Shown: positions 45,011 to 54,132 of the stretch, piece after piece
Position numbering within the stretch: position 1 is the stretch's first letter
How the letters are laid out: each line of letters begins with the position of its first letter
Assembly: GCA_025363655.1 (NCBI GenBank)
Contig: JANYDK010000116.1
Span: 62,001-126,000, forward strand
DNA length: 64,000 bases
Source of the DNA: Deltaproteobacteria bacterium
Lineage (GTDB): Bacteria; Myxococcota_A; Polyangia; Polyangiales; JADJMO01
Direction of reading: 5' to 3'
Translations under genes and position numbers: made by a program
The notes under the pieces: generated by a model
The model's input: only the letters and a program-made list of their open reading frames with translations
The model's database searches: none
What the model was told of the DNA's origin: nothing

Positions 45011-46279
45011 TCAGAAGAGTCGGGCGGCGACGCCGTCGGTCGCGAGACGCCGCGCCGGGGGGATGCGCACCACGTCGCCCTCGCGCTCGAGGGTGCCTTC
45101 ACGCACCAACTTCTCGACTTCTCGGGTGCGCTCGGCGGTGAAGACGTCTTCGCGGGCGAGGCCCAGCTCACGTGCTTGCGCGCCGAGGTCGAGGCCATCG
45201 GCGAGGCGCAGTCCGAGCATGATGCGTTCGCGAAGGAGCGTCTCGGCGTCGAGCGGCTCGCGGGTGACGGTGACCTCGGCGAGTGAGTGTCTCGTCGCCT
45301 CGACGTAGCGTGCGGGATCGGGATCGTCGCGATAGCGGACGCCTCGGCGCGGCGAGCCCTCGTCGAAGCCGAATCCATAGGCCGCGCAGCCGAGCCCGAC
45401 GTAGGCCGCGCCGTGCCAGTAGCCGAGGTTGTGACGCGCCTCGCAGCCCGGGCGTGCGTAGTTGGAGACCTCGTAGTGACGAAGGCCGCGCGCGCCCAGC
45501 GTCGCCTCGATGGCGAGGAAGGCGTCGCAGGTGGCGTCCTCGGGGGCGATCGGGAGCTTGCCTCGACGGGAGAGCTCGCCGAAGCGTGTGCCCGGCTCGA
45601 TGGTGAGCGCGTACGCAGAGAGGTGCTCGAGCCCTTCGTCGGCGAGCTCGCCAGCGTGTCGCGCAGCCTCCTCGGGGCTCTGATCGGGGAGCCCGAAGAT
45701 GAGATCGGCGGAGACCCGCGCACCCGATCGGAGTGCCGCCTGCAGGCTCGTTCGCGCGCCCTCGATGTCGTGCAATCGACCGAGAAATTTCAGCTGTTTC
45801 GCGTCGAGCGACTGCACGCCCACGGACAGACGATTGACGCCGGCAGCGACGAGATCGCGCGCCCGCGCTTCGTCGAGCGAGGTCGGGTTGCACTCGGCGG
45901 TGATCTCGACGCCGCTCGCTGCGTGCGGGAAGGCGGCGAGAAGCGCCTCGAGCACGCGCGCGATCGCCGAGGGCTCCCATAGAGAAGGAGTGCCGCCGCC
46001 GAGGAAGACCGTCGTCAGCTCATGTCCTCCGAAGGGCTCGCCCGCGGCGGTGCGGAGGTGGATTTCACGAATGACAGCGTCGGCGTACCCGGCGTGATCG
46101 ATGGCCGCACGCTCCGTCTTGAAGGAGACGAAGTCGCAATACGGGCACTTTTCCAGGCACCACGGGAAGTGAACGTACGCGTGGAGGGGCGGGGGCACGT
46201 GGGCTCGGAGTTCGACGTGGACGGTGCGGGTCGTGAGATGCGGCAAAGTGCCGCGCGAATCGTTCGGATTTCGCTGCAC
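45011..46279 (-). CDS. hemW: HemW-type radical SAM protein
   Basis: 422 residues. The radical SAM cluster motif is CLEKCPYCDF (CxxxCxxC) at about residues 41-48, preceded by AYVHFPW. GGGTPSLW, GVQSLDAKQLKFLGR and DLIFGLPDQ are typical HemW/HemN motifs. The C-terminal HemN domain is present. Family members are haem chaperones or, in HemN, oxygen-independent coproporphyrinogen oxidases. The CPYCDF motif and length favour HemW. The start GTG at 46279 is uncertain within about 30 codons. Confidence 0.92.
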   Translation of the reverse strand: MQRNPNDSRGTLPHLTTRTVHVELRAHVPPPLHAYVHFPWCLEKCPYCDFVSFKTERAAIDHAGYADAVIREIHLRTAAGEPFGGHELTTVFLGGGTPSLWEPSAIARVLEALLAAFPHAASGVEITAECNPTSLDEARARDLVAAGVNRLSVGVQSLDAKQLKFLGRLHDIEGARTSLQAALRSGARVSADLIFGLPDQSPEEAARHAGELADEGLEHLSAYALTIEPGTRFGELSRRGKLPIAPEDATCDAFLAIEATLGARGLRHYEVSNYARPGCEARHNLGYWHGAAYVGLGCAAYGFGFDEGSPRRGVRYRDDPDPARYVEATRHSLAEVTVTREPLDAETLLRERIMLGLRLADGLDLGAQARELGLAREDVFTAERTREVEKLVREGTLEREGDVVRIPPARRLATDGVAARLF

Positions 46280-46332
46280 CGATCGCGCTCACCGAATTGC
46301 ACTCGGGCCGCGGTGGGCGTACCACGTCGGGC

Positions 46333-47304
46333 ATGAAGACGCTTCACGCCCTCTCCTTCTTCGCTTTGTTCGGCGGCGTCGCCGCGCTCGCCACCGGCTT
46401 CGTGGGCTGCAGCAGCTCCAGCGGCGGTGACTCCCCGGCCGACACCGGCACGGGAGTCGACGACACTGGCACCGGCGTCGACACGACGCCCCCTCCGACG
46501 GACACCAACCCGAAGGACACGACGCCGAAGGACACGGCGCCCCTCACCTGCGACAAGGCGCTTCCGAGCACCTTCGCCTGCCCCGCCATCACCGCGAGCG
46601 ACAAGGGAACGCCGGGCACGACCTGCACCGAGGCCGACCTCCAAGCGATGGTCACCGCGTGCGTCGGCACCAAGTTCAGCATCGCCAGCGGCTGTGACGC
46701 CTGGAAGACCGCGCACCCTGCGTGCAACACCTGTGTCGCCACCTGGGCGATCGCCGAATCGGTCATCCCTGGGAAGATCTACGCCGATCGCGACAAGTGC
46801 CTCTACCAGACCTTCGACCCCGACTGCCAGACGGCTTGGAAGTGCATGTTCGCCTGCGACGACGCCGTCTGCACGGGCTGCAACACGAGCGCTGGCACCA
46901 GCTCCGACGGCAAGACCAGCGAGTTCCAAGAGTGCGCGAACAAGGAGCGTGCGCGCGGTGGAACGGTCGTCGCCAAGGGCGTTTGCTACGACAAGGCGGC
47001 CGGCAAGGCCGACAGCTGCTTCAGCGGAGGCAGCTTCGACTCGTGCATCGTCGACGAACTCTTCAGCCCGTCGGGCGCAAGCGGCGCTCCGGACGTCCCC
47101 AAGATGCAGGCTGGTCTCCTCGAGTTCTACCGCGGCGCTTGTCGTGACAACGCCGTCTGGACGCACGCCAAGGACACCTGCTCCTCGCCGCCTTGCCCGG
47201 TCTCCGACGCCGGCACCGACGCGGGCGACACTGGCACCGACGCAGCGTCCGACGCCGACGCCGGCACGGCCGACGTCGCCACCGACGCTGCCGACGCGGG
47301 CTGA
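46333..47304 (+). CDS. Cys-rich lipoprotein with Asp/Thr stalks
   Basis: 323 residues, ATG 46333. Signal ends in TGFVGCSS, lipobox Cys at about residue 26. An Asp/Thr/Gly/Pro stalk (30-75) precedes the folded region. About 20 Cys residues lie at 80-295 (ACNTCVATW, CLYQTFDPDCQTAWKC, CDDAVCTGC). A second Asp/Thr/Ala stalk ends the protein (DAGTDAGDTGTD and similar). Head and stalks resemble a surface-displayed protein; no catalytic motif. An upstream in-frame start would only extend into the hemW promoter. Confidence 0.8.
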   Translation: MKTLHALSFFALFGGVAALATGFVGCSSSSGGDSPADTGTGVDDTGTGVDTTPPPTDTNPKDTTPKDTAPLTCDKALPSTFACPAITASDKGTPGTTCTEADLQAMVTACVGTKFSIASGCDAWKTAHPACNTCVATWAIAESVIPGKIYADRDKCLYQTFDPDCQTAWKCMFACDDAVCTGCNTSAGTSSDGKTSEFQECANKERARGGTVVAKGVCYDKAAGKADSCFSGGSFDSCIVDELFSPSGASGAPDVPKMQAGLLEFYRGACRDNAVWTHAKDTCSSPPCPVSDAGTDAGDTGTDAASDADAGTADVATDAADAG

Positions 47305-47320
47305 GCGAGCAGCTTCGCCA

Positions 47321-47362
47321 GAGGGCCCTTTCGCAGCAATGCGAGGGGGCCTTCGCATTTTT
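47321..47362. terminator. Bidirectional intrinsic terminator with GNRA loop
   Basis: A 15-bp stem (47321-47335 with 47340-47354, mostly Watson-Crick with a few G-U or mismatched pairs) is capped by GCAA, a GNRA tetraloop, and followed by TTTTT at 47358-47362. It lies between the convergent lipoprotein and kinase genes. Confidence 0.78.
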
Positions 47363-47382
47363 GTCGTCAGCGTGTCGCGTCT

Positions 47383-48558
47383 TCAGCGCTGCGCGACGTA
47401 CGCGGCCGACACGGCGAGGCGAGCGCGGCGGAGCTCGTCGTTTTCGAGCGGCTTGCCGAGCTTCACCGCGGTGGCGACGCGCTTGGCTTGCACCGCCAAC
47501 TGCTGCTGCGCTTGCCAGCCTCGATCGGTGTGGATGCCGAGCCCGATGCGGAAGCTGTCGCCGAACTCGACGGCCGTCGGAAAGCGCTGATCGGGGCTCT
47601 TTTCGAGCGCGCGCGCGAGGAGCATCTCGAGCTCGATGGGCGCCTGCGGCAAGAGCGTGCGCAGCTTCGGCGCGGGCGTCTGGACGTGATCGCAGGCGAC
47701 GAGCCAGTCGCTCCGATCTTCGACCGGGAAGGGGAGCCGACCCGTGAGCATCTCGAAGAGCATCACCGCCGAGCTGTAGAGATCGCTGCGTGCGTCGAGC
47801 GGCGGCTTGCCTTGGATTTGCTCGGGGCTCATGTACGCGACGGTGCCGGCGATGAGGTTCCCGGTGGCGGCGGCGACGCTCGCGGGGATGCGCGCGATGC
47901 CGAAGTCGGTGAGCTTGGCGACGCCGTCGGTGCGGAGGAGGACGTTGTCCGGTTTGACGTCGCGGTGGACGACGCCGAGCACGTGACACGCGCCGAGCGC
48001 ACCGAGCACTTGTTGGAAATAGTGCCACGCGCGATCGAAGGGAAGACAAGGGAGGATGCGCACGCCGGGGCTGACGTGGCGGCGCGCGTCGGCTTCGTGT
48101 CCTTTGCGCTCGATGAGCGAGCCGAGGGTCTCGCCCTTGACGAACTCCATCGCGATCGCGCTCGTGCCGCCGACGTCGGCGAGGCCGTAGAAGCGGACGA
48201 CGTTGGGGTGATCGAGCGCCGCGAGAATGCGCGCTTCGTTGGTGAAGAGATCGCGGATGCGACCTTGCTGCGAGAACGTCGGGTGGAGGATCTTGATCGC
48301 GGCCTCGAGCGGCGGCTGTACGCCGGCCCCTCCCCGCGGGTGCAACCAACCGTGATGGACGACGCCCATCCCACCTTCGCCGAGGATCGGCCCGAGGACT
48401 GCGAGCGCCCAGCCGAAGTCGATTTGCGAGCCCTGACCGGTCATTCCGATCGGGTGCACCGCCGTCGGCAGAGGTACGCCGCACCAGGGACACGAGCGAT
48501 AGCCCTGCGCGGACGTGCGTCCGCAGGACATGCATCGCTGGCTGAGTTCGTCGCTCAC
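47383..48558 (-). CDS. Ser/Thr kinase with N-terminal zinc ribbon
   Basis: 391 residues, GTG start. Residues 9-26 form a CxxC(10)CxxC zinc ribbon (C9, C12, C23, C26). The kinase domain, about 50-335, has GEGGMG at 60-65, Lys89, HRD at 188-190 (catalytic Asp190) and DFG at 208-210, and is an RD kinase that looks active. No membrane helix, so it is soluble. The C-terminal 50 residues are helical and basic. It is divergent from an FHA gene whose N-terminus is also a zinc ribbon, across 87 bp. It probably supplies phosphothreonine marks to the FHA readers in that gene set. Confidence 0.93.
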   Translation of the reverse strand: MSDELSQRCMSCGRTSAQGYRSCPWCGVPLPTAVHPIGMTGQGSQIDFGWALAVLGPILGEGGMGVVHHGWLHPRGGAGVQPPLEAAIKILHPTFSQQGRIRDLFTNEARILAALDHPNVVRFYGLADVGGTSAIAMEFVKGETLGSLIERKGHEADARRHVSPGVRILPCLPFDRAWHYFQQVLGALGACHVLGVVHRDVKPDNVLLRTDGVAKLTDFGIARIPASVAAATGNLIAGTVAYMSPEQIQGKPPLDARSDLYSSAVMLFEMLTGRLPFPVEDRSDWLVACDHVQTPAPKLRTLLPQAPIELEMLLARALEKSPDQRFPTAVEFGDSFRIGLGIHTDRGWQAQQQLAVQAKRVATAVKLGKPLENDELRRARLAVSAAYVAQR

Positions 48559-48645
48559 CGTGCCACCGTGCGAGGAAACGTACCATCCTCGGTTTCCCTT
48601 CGCCTTTGGAGCGACCACCGAGCGATCGCGATATGCTGCGCGGCC

Positions 48646-49479
48646 GTGACGTTCTGCGCCCGCTGCCGAGCTCCCGTGCTGACGACGGCGCGTTTTTGCG
48701 GGGAGTGCGGCGCGTGGATCGTTCCCGAGGCGCCCGAGGCCCAGCTGTCGCCGGAAGCGACGACCGGGTCGGCGCCGCTGCCGAAGGACGTGGCGCAGGC
48801 CTTGGCGCTCGCAAGCCAGACCCTCGAGAGCGGTGGAGGGCCGAAAAAGACGGCCATTCGTAGCACGCCGCCGCCGCCCAACCTCGACGCGCCCGGCGGC
48901 AAGAAGACGTTCGGTCGCACCGACGTCGCGCGCATCTCCTCGATGCCCGAGCTCCACGAGGCGGCCCGTAAATCGACGCCGCCGCCGGCTTTGAGCACGC
49001 CTTCGTCCTCGGGCAATTTCCCCATCGCCTCCCTTCCCAGCCTCGAGGCCCCACAGTCCCGTGCGGCCAAGACCGTCGCCGACGCGATGGCCCCGGTGAT
49101 GTCTGCGCACACGATCGCGCGGCAAAAAAAGCCACTCGGCGCGTTCCTCGTCTCCTTCCAGTACGAGCCCCTCGGCGCCTATTGGCCGCTCGGCCTCGGG
49201 GCCAACCTCGTCGGTCGCGCGGGAGCCCGCCCCGACCTCGACATCGGCCTGGCGGACATCACCGTCTCGAATGAGCAGGCGGTCATCACCGTCGAACCGA
49301 ATGTGCTGGGCATCGAGGACCGCGGCTCGAAAAACGGCACTTTCGTCAATGGCCGGGCCCTCCTCGGCGGGGCGAGGGCGCCGCTGAAGCACGGGGACAG
49401 GGTACGATTCGGCAGTTTCGAGACTGTCGTGGTCGTCGTACCGTACGTTGTCAGCGGGCCCGGCCTGTCGGGTGAGTGA
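48646..49479 (+). CDS. Zinc ribbon-FHA adaptor protein
   Basis: 277 residues, GTG start. Residues 4-25 are a zinc ribbon (CARC and CGEC pairs). A long disordered Pro/Ser/Thr region (about 30-160) could be a kinase substrate. The C-terminal FHA domain (about 165-270) has LVGRAGARPD, TVSNEQAVI and GSKNGTFVNG. The usual Ser-x-x-His appears as SNEQ, so the His is replaced by Gln. It may bind ligands differently. It is first in a co-directional four-gene set. Confidence 0.85.
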   Translation: MTFCARCRAPVLTTARFCGECGAWIVPEAPEAQLSPEATTGSAPLPKDVAQALALASQTLESGGGPKKTAIRSTPPPPNLDAPGGKKTFGRTDVARISSMPELHEAARKSTPPPALSTPSSSGNFPIASLPSLEAPQSRAAKTVADAMAPVMSAHTIARQKKPLGAFLVSFQYEPLGAYWPLGLGANLVGRAGARPDLDIGLADITVSNEQAVITVEPNVLGIEDRGSKNGTFVNGRALLGGARAPLKHGDRVRFGSFETVVVVVPYVVSGPGLSGE

Positions 49480-49535
49480 TTCGGGTGAGTGAAGCGCGAC
49501 GTTGGCAGCGGGTTGGTCGTTCGGAGGATGAGACG

Positions 49536-52520
49536 ATGATGGAAGCTCGGAGCAGGTTGGAACGTCGCGTAGGCCCCCTTGGCGTGGGGATGCTTCTCGC
49601 GCTCGGCGCGACGACGTTGGCGCCGCGGAACGCGCACGCCGAGAACATGATCTCGAGCTTCATCCGCATCGATTCGGAGCCGCAGGCCGACGAGAAGAAG
49701 GGGACGCCCAGCGTTCCCATGCTCGTCGAGCTCGGCACCCCGACGCCGATCTCGAGCTTCCAGGAAGGCTGCTTCTCGGGAGGTGCGGGGATCAAGCCGA
49801 CCGCGGCTGCGCTCTCCTGCATGTCGGCGAAAATCGAGAAGGACGGCTATTACAAGCAGTTCGAGTTCCCGAAAGAGAATGCGACCATCCTCGCGAAGGT
49901 CGGCGAAGAAGAGTACCCGATGGAGGTGCTCGACGCGGTCGCCTTCAAGGACGCGACCGCGGCCAACGCTGGCATCGCCTGGCTCATCCTCCTCGACGCC
50001 TCTTCCTCGGTCGACGTCAGTCGTTGGAGCGAAGAGCAAGACGCCGCCGAGCAGATCATCAAGTCGATGGGCGCCAACGACGCCGTGATGGTCCGCATCA
50101 TGGACGACAAGGGCGTCCGCGCGCACACCAATTGGCTCAGCTCCGGGAGCAAGGCCAAGGCGATCACGCTCATTCGTTCGATCCCGAAGTCGTTCCCTTC
50201 GGCCGGCAAGGTCGACGGCCTCATCGGGCGCATCGAAAAAGAGGCTCTCGGCGGCTTCCAAGAGCTCTTCGACAAAGGCGTCGAGGGCAACGAAGACTCG
50301 CTGCCCATCCTCCAGAGCATCGTCATTCTCTCGGACGGCGGCGACACCAGCGCCACCGGTCTCGGCGCGCCCGCCGAAGCGAAGGTCCTCCACGACAAGC
50401 TCGTCAAAGGAAACGACCTCGGCTCGCTCACGGACTTCACGCGCCTGCCGCTCCCGGTGACCACGCTCTGGTTCCCCGATCCCAAGCTCACTGGCGGCCT
50501 CGGCAACATCGACGAGGTGAAGACCGAGAGCGCGTTCCAGTGGATGTCGAACCTCGCGACCCCCGAGGTTGGCGGATACTTCGACGTCATCCAAGCGGGC
50601 GAGACCGGCAAGGGCGCGAAGATCGCGCGCATCATCCGGAACCGCTTCGACAACATGTACTACGTGAGCGCGCAGGCGAGCTGCCTCGCGCCCTCGACGC
50701 AGCAGACCTTCACGATGGCGTTCACCGACACCAAGTCGAAGATCGCCCCGGCGAAGTGGGAAAAAATCGGCATCGCGTACAACTTCGCGAAGTGGGTGCT
50801 CGACGTCGACAAGAAGAAGACGGAGGCCGCCGCCGCCTCCAAGCCGCTGCAAATCGGCGTCGAGTTCGACGTCTTCGGCAACTTCTGCTGGGGCGCCAAC
50901 GCGGGTCAGGCCGAGGCGTATTTCCTCACCGAGGCCGACGCGCCGGAGGTGAAGAAGGCCGTCGCCGACAAGACCGGCAAGAAGGGCGCTTCGCTCCTCC
51001 AGAACCTGCAGGCCAAGGGACAGAAGGCCGAGACGCTCAGCGTCACGCCCAACGCCGGCCACTTCCGCGTGCCCAACACGCCGGCGCTCTTTCCCGACGG
51101 CAAGGACTCCTTCTTCCTCAACGTCGTCGTCTTCGACAACAAGGCGAAGCGCGTCAGCACGCTCGATCAGAAAGGTGTCTTCCAGCTCAAGGCGGTGAAG
51201 GCGCCGGTCAACAAGCTGCTCATCGTCGGCGCGATCGGCGGCGGCGTGGTGCTCATCCTCCTCATCGCCATCCTCGCGCGCAGCGGCGGTGGTGGAAATG
51301 GACGCAGCAGCAAGCGTCGTCGTGGTGGCGCACCCGCGCCCGGGCCGATGCCCGGGCAACCTCCAGGGCCGATAGCTGCCCCGCTTCTCTCGCGTCCGCC
51401 GCCGGGACCCGCGCCGCCATTGCCGCCGATGGCTCCCGTCGGCAGCGCGCCGATGACCGCGATGGCGCCGGCGGTGGGGTTCTCTCCTCCGCCGACGGCG
51501 ATGGTCCCCTCGCCGGGCTTCGCGCAGACCGCTCCTGCCTCCGGCATCGGCGGCATCGGTGGCACCGCGATCGTGCCTTTTTCTCCGCCACCCGCCGTTG
51601 GCGGAGGCACTGCCTTCATGCACGCAGTCGCGCAGCCGCAGCCGCAGCCGTATCCGCCGTCCGCCGCGCAGACGGCAGCTGCGCCGTTGCCGATGCCGGT
51701 GCAGATGCCGATGCCGGTGCAGATGCCAACGCAGATGCCGAGCTCACCGGCGCCGCCGGTGCAGACGCAGTGGGTGCCGCCGCCTGTGCAAGTGCCGCCG
51801 ATGCCGCAGAAGCCGGCTTCGATGCCGCCGCCCTCGTACGCTGCAGGGCAAGCCAACGTCACCGTTCCGCCGGCGAACGTCCCGCAAATCGGCGGCTCGC
51901 TCCCCGCCGCCGAGCTCGCCGCGCCGCGCCCCGGTCTGCACGCGCAACAGAAGGGCGCGACCTCGTTTCCGACGACGTGTCCCAATCCGGCGTGTCGCAA
52001 GCAGGTGATGATTCCTCCCGGTGGCTCCGCGCAGTGCGCATTTTGCGGCACGCTCGTCGACGCCCACGGCGTGGCCATCTCTCCCATTCAAGGAGGCGCG
52101 GGCTTCGGTCTCACGGGTCACGTCTCGCCCGAGGCCGCCGAGCGCGCGGCCGGTGGCAAGAAGCCGGTGACCGCGCTCCTCGAGCCGCAACCGTACGCGC
52201 CGGGAGCGCAGGGAGCGCAGCCTCAGCAGGCCGTGTCGCTGATGGGAAAGGAAGGCACCTTTCGCATTCTTCCGGGCATCGAGAGTCGCGCTGGCCGTGA
52301 CGGCACCCTCTGCTCGATCGCGCTCGGTGAGCCGCGCGTCTCCGGCGTGCACGCGACCCTCAAGCTCGAGGCCGGCACCCTCTACGTGCGCGACGACCGT
52401 TCGCACAATGGCACCTTCGTCAACGGCAATCGTGTCTCGCCCGGCGTTTGGACGCCGGTGCCCGGGGGCAGCCAACTCAAATTCGGTCCAGCCGAATTTA
52501 CCGTGCGCCATGAGACGTGA
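49536..52520 (+). CDS. Exported VWA protein with membrane helix, cytosolic zinc ribbon and FHA domain
   Basis: 994 residues; I chose ATG 49536 because CGGAGGA lies 7 nt before it (a GTG overlapping the previous stop is also open). Signal peptide 1-35 ending NAHA. A VWA domain about 145-370 has the metal-site DASSS near 153 and LSDGGDTS. A second beta region runs to about 555. One membrane helix at 562-585, then a Pro/Met-rich linker of over 200 residues. A zinc ribbon is at about 815-838 and an FHA domain at about 905-990 (DRSHNGTFVNG). Topology therefore puts VWA outside and the FHA inside, a plausible transmembrane adaptor. Confidence 0.88.
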   Translation: MMEARSRLERRVGPLGVGMLLALGATTLAPRNAHAENMISSFIRIDSEPQADEKKGTPSVPMLVELGTPTPISSFQEGCFSGGAGIKPTAAALSCMSAKIEKDGYYKQFEFPKENATILAKVGEEEYPMEVLDAVAFKDATAANAGIAWLILLDASSSVDVSRWSEEQDAAEQIIKSMGANDAVMVRIMDDKGVRAHTNWLSSGSKAKAITLIRSIPKSFPSAGKVDGLIGRIEKEALGGFQELFDKGVEGNEDSLPILQSIVILSDGGDTSATGLGAPAEAKVLHDKLVKGNDLGSLTDFTRLPLPVTTLWFPDPKLTGGLGNIDEVKTESAFQWMSNLATPEVGGYFDVIQAGETGKGAKIARIIRNRFDNMYYVSAQASCLAPSTQQTFTMAFTDTKSKIAPAKWEKIGIAYNFAKWVLDVDKKKTEAAAASKPLQIGVEFDVFGNFCWGANAGQAEAYFLTEADAPEVKKAVADKTGKKGASLLQNLQAKGQKAETLSVTPNAGHFRVPNTPALFPDGKDSFFLNVVVFDNKAKRVSTLDQKGVFQLKAVKAPVNKLLIVGAIGGGVVLILLIAILARSGGGGNGRSSKRRRGGAPAPGPMPGQPPGPIAAPLLSRPPPGPAPPLPPMAPVGSAPMTAMAPAVGFSPPPTAMVPSPGFAQTAPASGIGGIGGTAIVPFSPPPAVGGGTAFMHAVAQPQPQPYPPSAAQTAAAPLPMPVQMPMPVQMPTQMPSSPAPPVQTQWVPPPVQVPPMPQKPASMPPPSYAAGQANVTVPPANVPQIGGSLPAAELAAPRPGLHAQQKGATSFPTTCPNPACRKQVMIPPGGSAQCAFCGTLVDAHGVAISPIQGGAGFGLTGHVSPEAAERAAGGKKPVTALLEPQPYAPGAQGAQPQQAVSLMGKEGTFRILPGIESRAGRDGTLCSIALGEPRVSGVHATLKLEAGTLYVRDDRSHNGTFVNGNRVSPGVWTPVPGGSQLKFGPAEFTVRHET

Positions 52521-52636
52521 GCCGAAGCCGATGCGAGGTTTTGCGCGCAATGAGCGTGCGGACGCCGGCCACCCTGGGTACCATGGGACGCCCTCGATGC
52601 TCGATCCCGTGAACGAGACCTTCCGGAGCCTTGCCG

Positions 52637-54109
52637 ATGTCGGCGAGTGATCCCCGTGCAGAGGTGGCGACCCAGGTCGCGCTCGGGACGCAGCTCCCTG
52701 CGCTCGAGGTGGCCATCGCCACTGATTCCGGGCGCATGCCGGAGAAGCAGGTCAACGAAGACTGCGCGCTCGCTCGCGCGACACGTCATGGTCACCTCGT
52801 CGTCGTCTGCGACGGCATGGGCGGCCACGTCGGCGGCAAAGAAGCTTCGAACATCGCCGTCGAGACCATCTTCCACGTCGTCGACAACGCCGGACAGGGC
52901 CCGCCGGCGCAAATCCTCGCCGAGGCCGTGCGAGAGGCGAATCGCCAGGTGCATGGTCGACACACGACGATGCCCGAGCTCAAGGGCATGGGCTCGACCT
53001 GCGTCGCCATCCTCACGCATCCCGGCGGCACCGAGGTCGCGCACGTCGGTGACTCGCGCGTCTACTTGCTGACGCAGCAGCAGCTCTACCAAGTCACCAA
53101 AGATCACTCGCTCGTCCAGCGTCTCGTCGACGCCAACATGCTCACGCCGGAAGAGGCGGCGAGTCATCCGAGCGCCAACCAAATCACCAACGCGCTCGGC
53201 ATGAAGCCCGAGGTCGAGGTCGAGGTCCGGCCGCAGCCGTTCCCCTTCGGCGCCGGCGACACCTTCATTCTCTGCTCCGACGGGCTCTCCGACGAAATCG
53301 GACAGCAGGACATCGTGCAAATCCTCGCGCCCTGGCCGTCGGCGCCCGAGGCCGCGCAGCGGATGGTCGACCTCGCGAACGCGCGCGGTGGGCACGACAA
53401 CATCACCGTCGCGATCGTTCGTTTTCCGGGCGGCGGTCCCTTCCTCGCGCCGACGCCGACGAGCGCGAGTCGTTCGGCGACGCCGGTCGCTTCGCCGATC
53501 CTCGCCATCGCAGCTGCCACCGCGACGATGGACATGTCGGCCGTTCCTCCCGACGTGCACCAGCCTCAGCAGCCGATTCCGCCATCGGGTCCGCAGCAGG
53601 GAATGACGCCGATGGCGCCGCCGGCCGCGATGGTGCCGCAGTTCACGCCGCCGCCGCCGCCCGCTGCGTCGCCGGGAATTCCCACCTTCACGCCGGCCGA
53701 AGACTCCGGCCACAACCAGCGTCGCCGTGGCGGCTTCGGTTGGATCATCCTGGTGGTCGTGGTGCTCCTCGCGGGCGCGGCTGCTGCGTACTACGTGCTC
53801 GCGATCCACGGCAAGACGCCGACGTCGAGTGAGCCGCCGAAGCCCGTGCTCGACGACGAGCCCTCCGCCGAGCCGACCAAGACGGCGAAGAGCTCGAAGC
53901 CGAAGCCCGCAGTCGTCGACGATCCTCCGCCCGATCCTTCGACGACGAGCTCGACGAAGAAGCAGCCTCCGGGGCCAGGTCCATCGCCCTCGCCGAAGCC
54001 GACTTCGACCGACACGCAGAAGGTCGACCCGACCACCTCGTCGACGGCGCTCGAACCGACGCCGAAGCCGACGCTGCCGCCCATCCCCTCACCGCACCCC
54101 GACGAATAA
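52637..54109 (+). CDS. Membrane-anchored PP2C Ser/Thr phosphatase
   Basis: 490 residues, ATG 52637. Residues about 25-270 are a PP2C domain: NEDCALA, VCDGMGGHVGG, HVGDSRVYL, TKDHSLVQ, SDGLSDE and GGHDNITV, so metal ligands are all present. A Pro-rich linker leads to a membrane helix at about 368-390. A Pro/Ser/Thr-rich external tail of about 100 residues follows. The catalytic domain faces the cytoplasm. It is the only PP2C in the window and would reverse phosphorylation by the nearby kinases. Confidence 0.95.
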   Translation: MSASDPRAEVATQVALGTQLPALEVAIATDSGRMPEKQVNEDCALARATRHGHLVVVCDGMGGHVGGKEASNIAVETIFHVVDNAGQGPPAQILAEAVREANRQVHGRHTTMPELKGMGSTCVAILTHPGGTEVAHVGDSRVYLLTQQQLYQVTKDHSLVQRLVDANMLTPEEAASHPSANQITNALGMKPEVEVEVRPQPFPFGAGDTFILCSDGLSDEIGQQDIVQILAPWPSAPEAAQRMVDLANARGGHDNITVAIVRFPGGGPFLAPTPTSASRSATPVASPILAIAAATATMDMSAVPPDVHQPQQPIPPSGPQQGMTPMAPPAAMVPQFTPPPPPAASPGIPTFTPAEDSGHNQRRRGGFGWIILVVVVLLAGAAAAYYVLAIHGKTPTSSEPPKPVLDDEPSAEPTKTAKSSKPKPAVVDDPPPDPSTTSSTKKQPPGPGPSPSPKPTSTDTQKVDPTTSSTALEPTPKPTLPPIPSPHPDE

Positions 54110-54132
54110 GCGTCACAGGTCACGGAGCACGC

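Noticed and set aside
49179-51623. An 814-codon frame antisense to the VWA-FHA gene
   Set aside because: Same composition artefact; the sense frame has signal peptide, VWA and FHA motifs.
47383-54109. Tellurium-resistance TerY-P triad
   Set aside because: The domain types match in part, but the VWA protein is exported and carries an FHA domain, and no TerD, TerC or similar genes are nearby. Kept only as a parallel.
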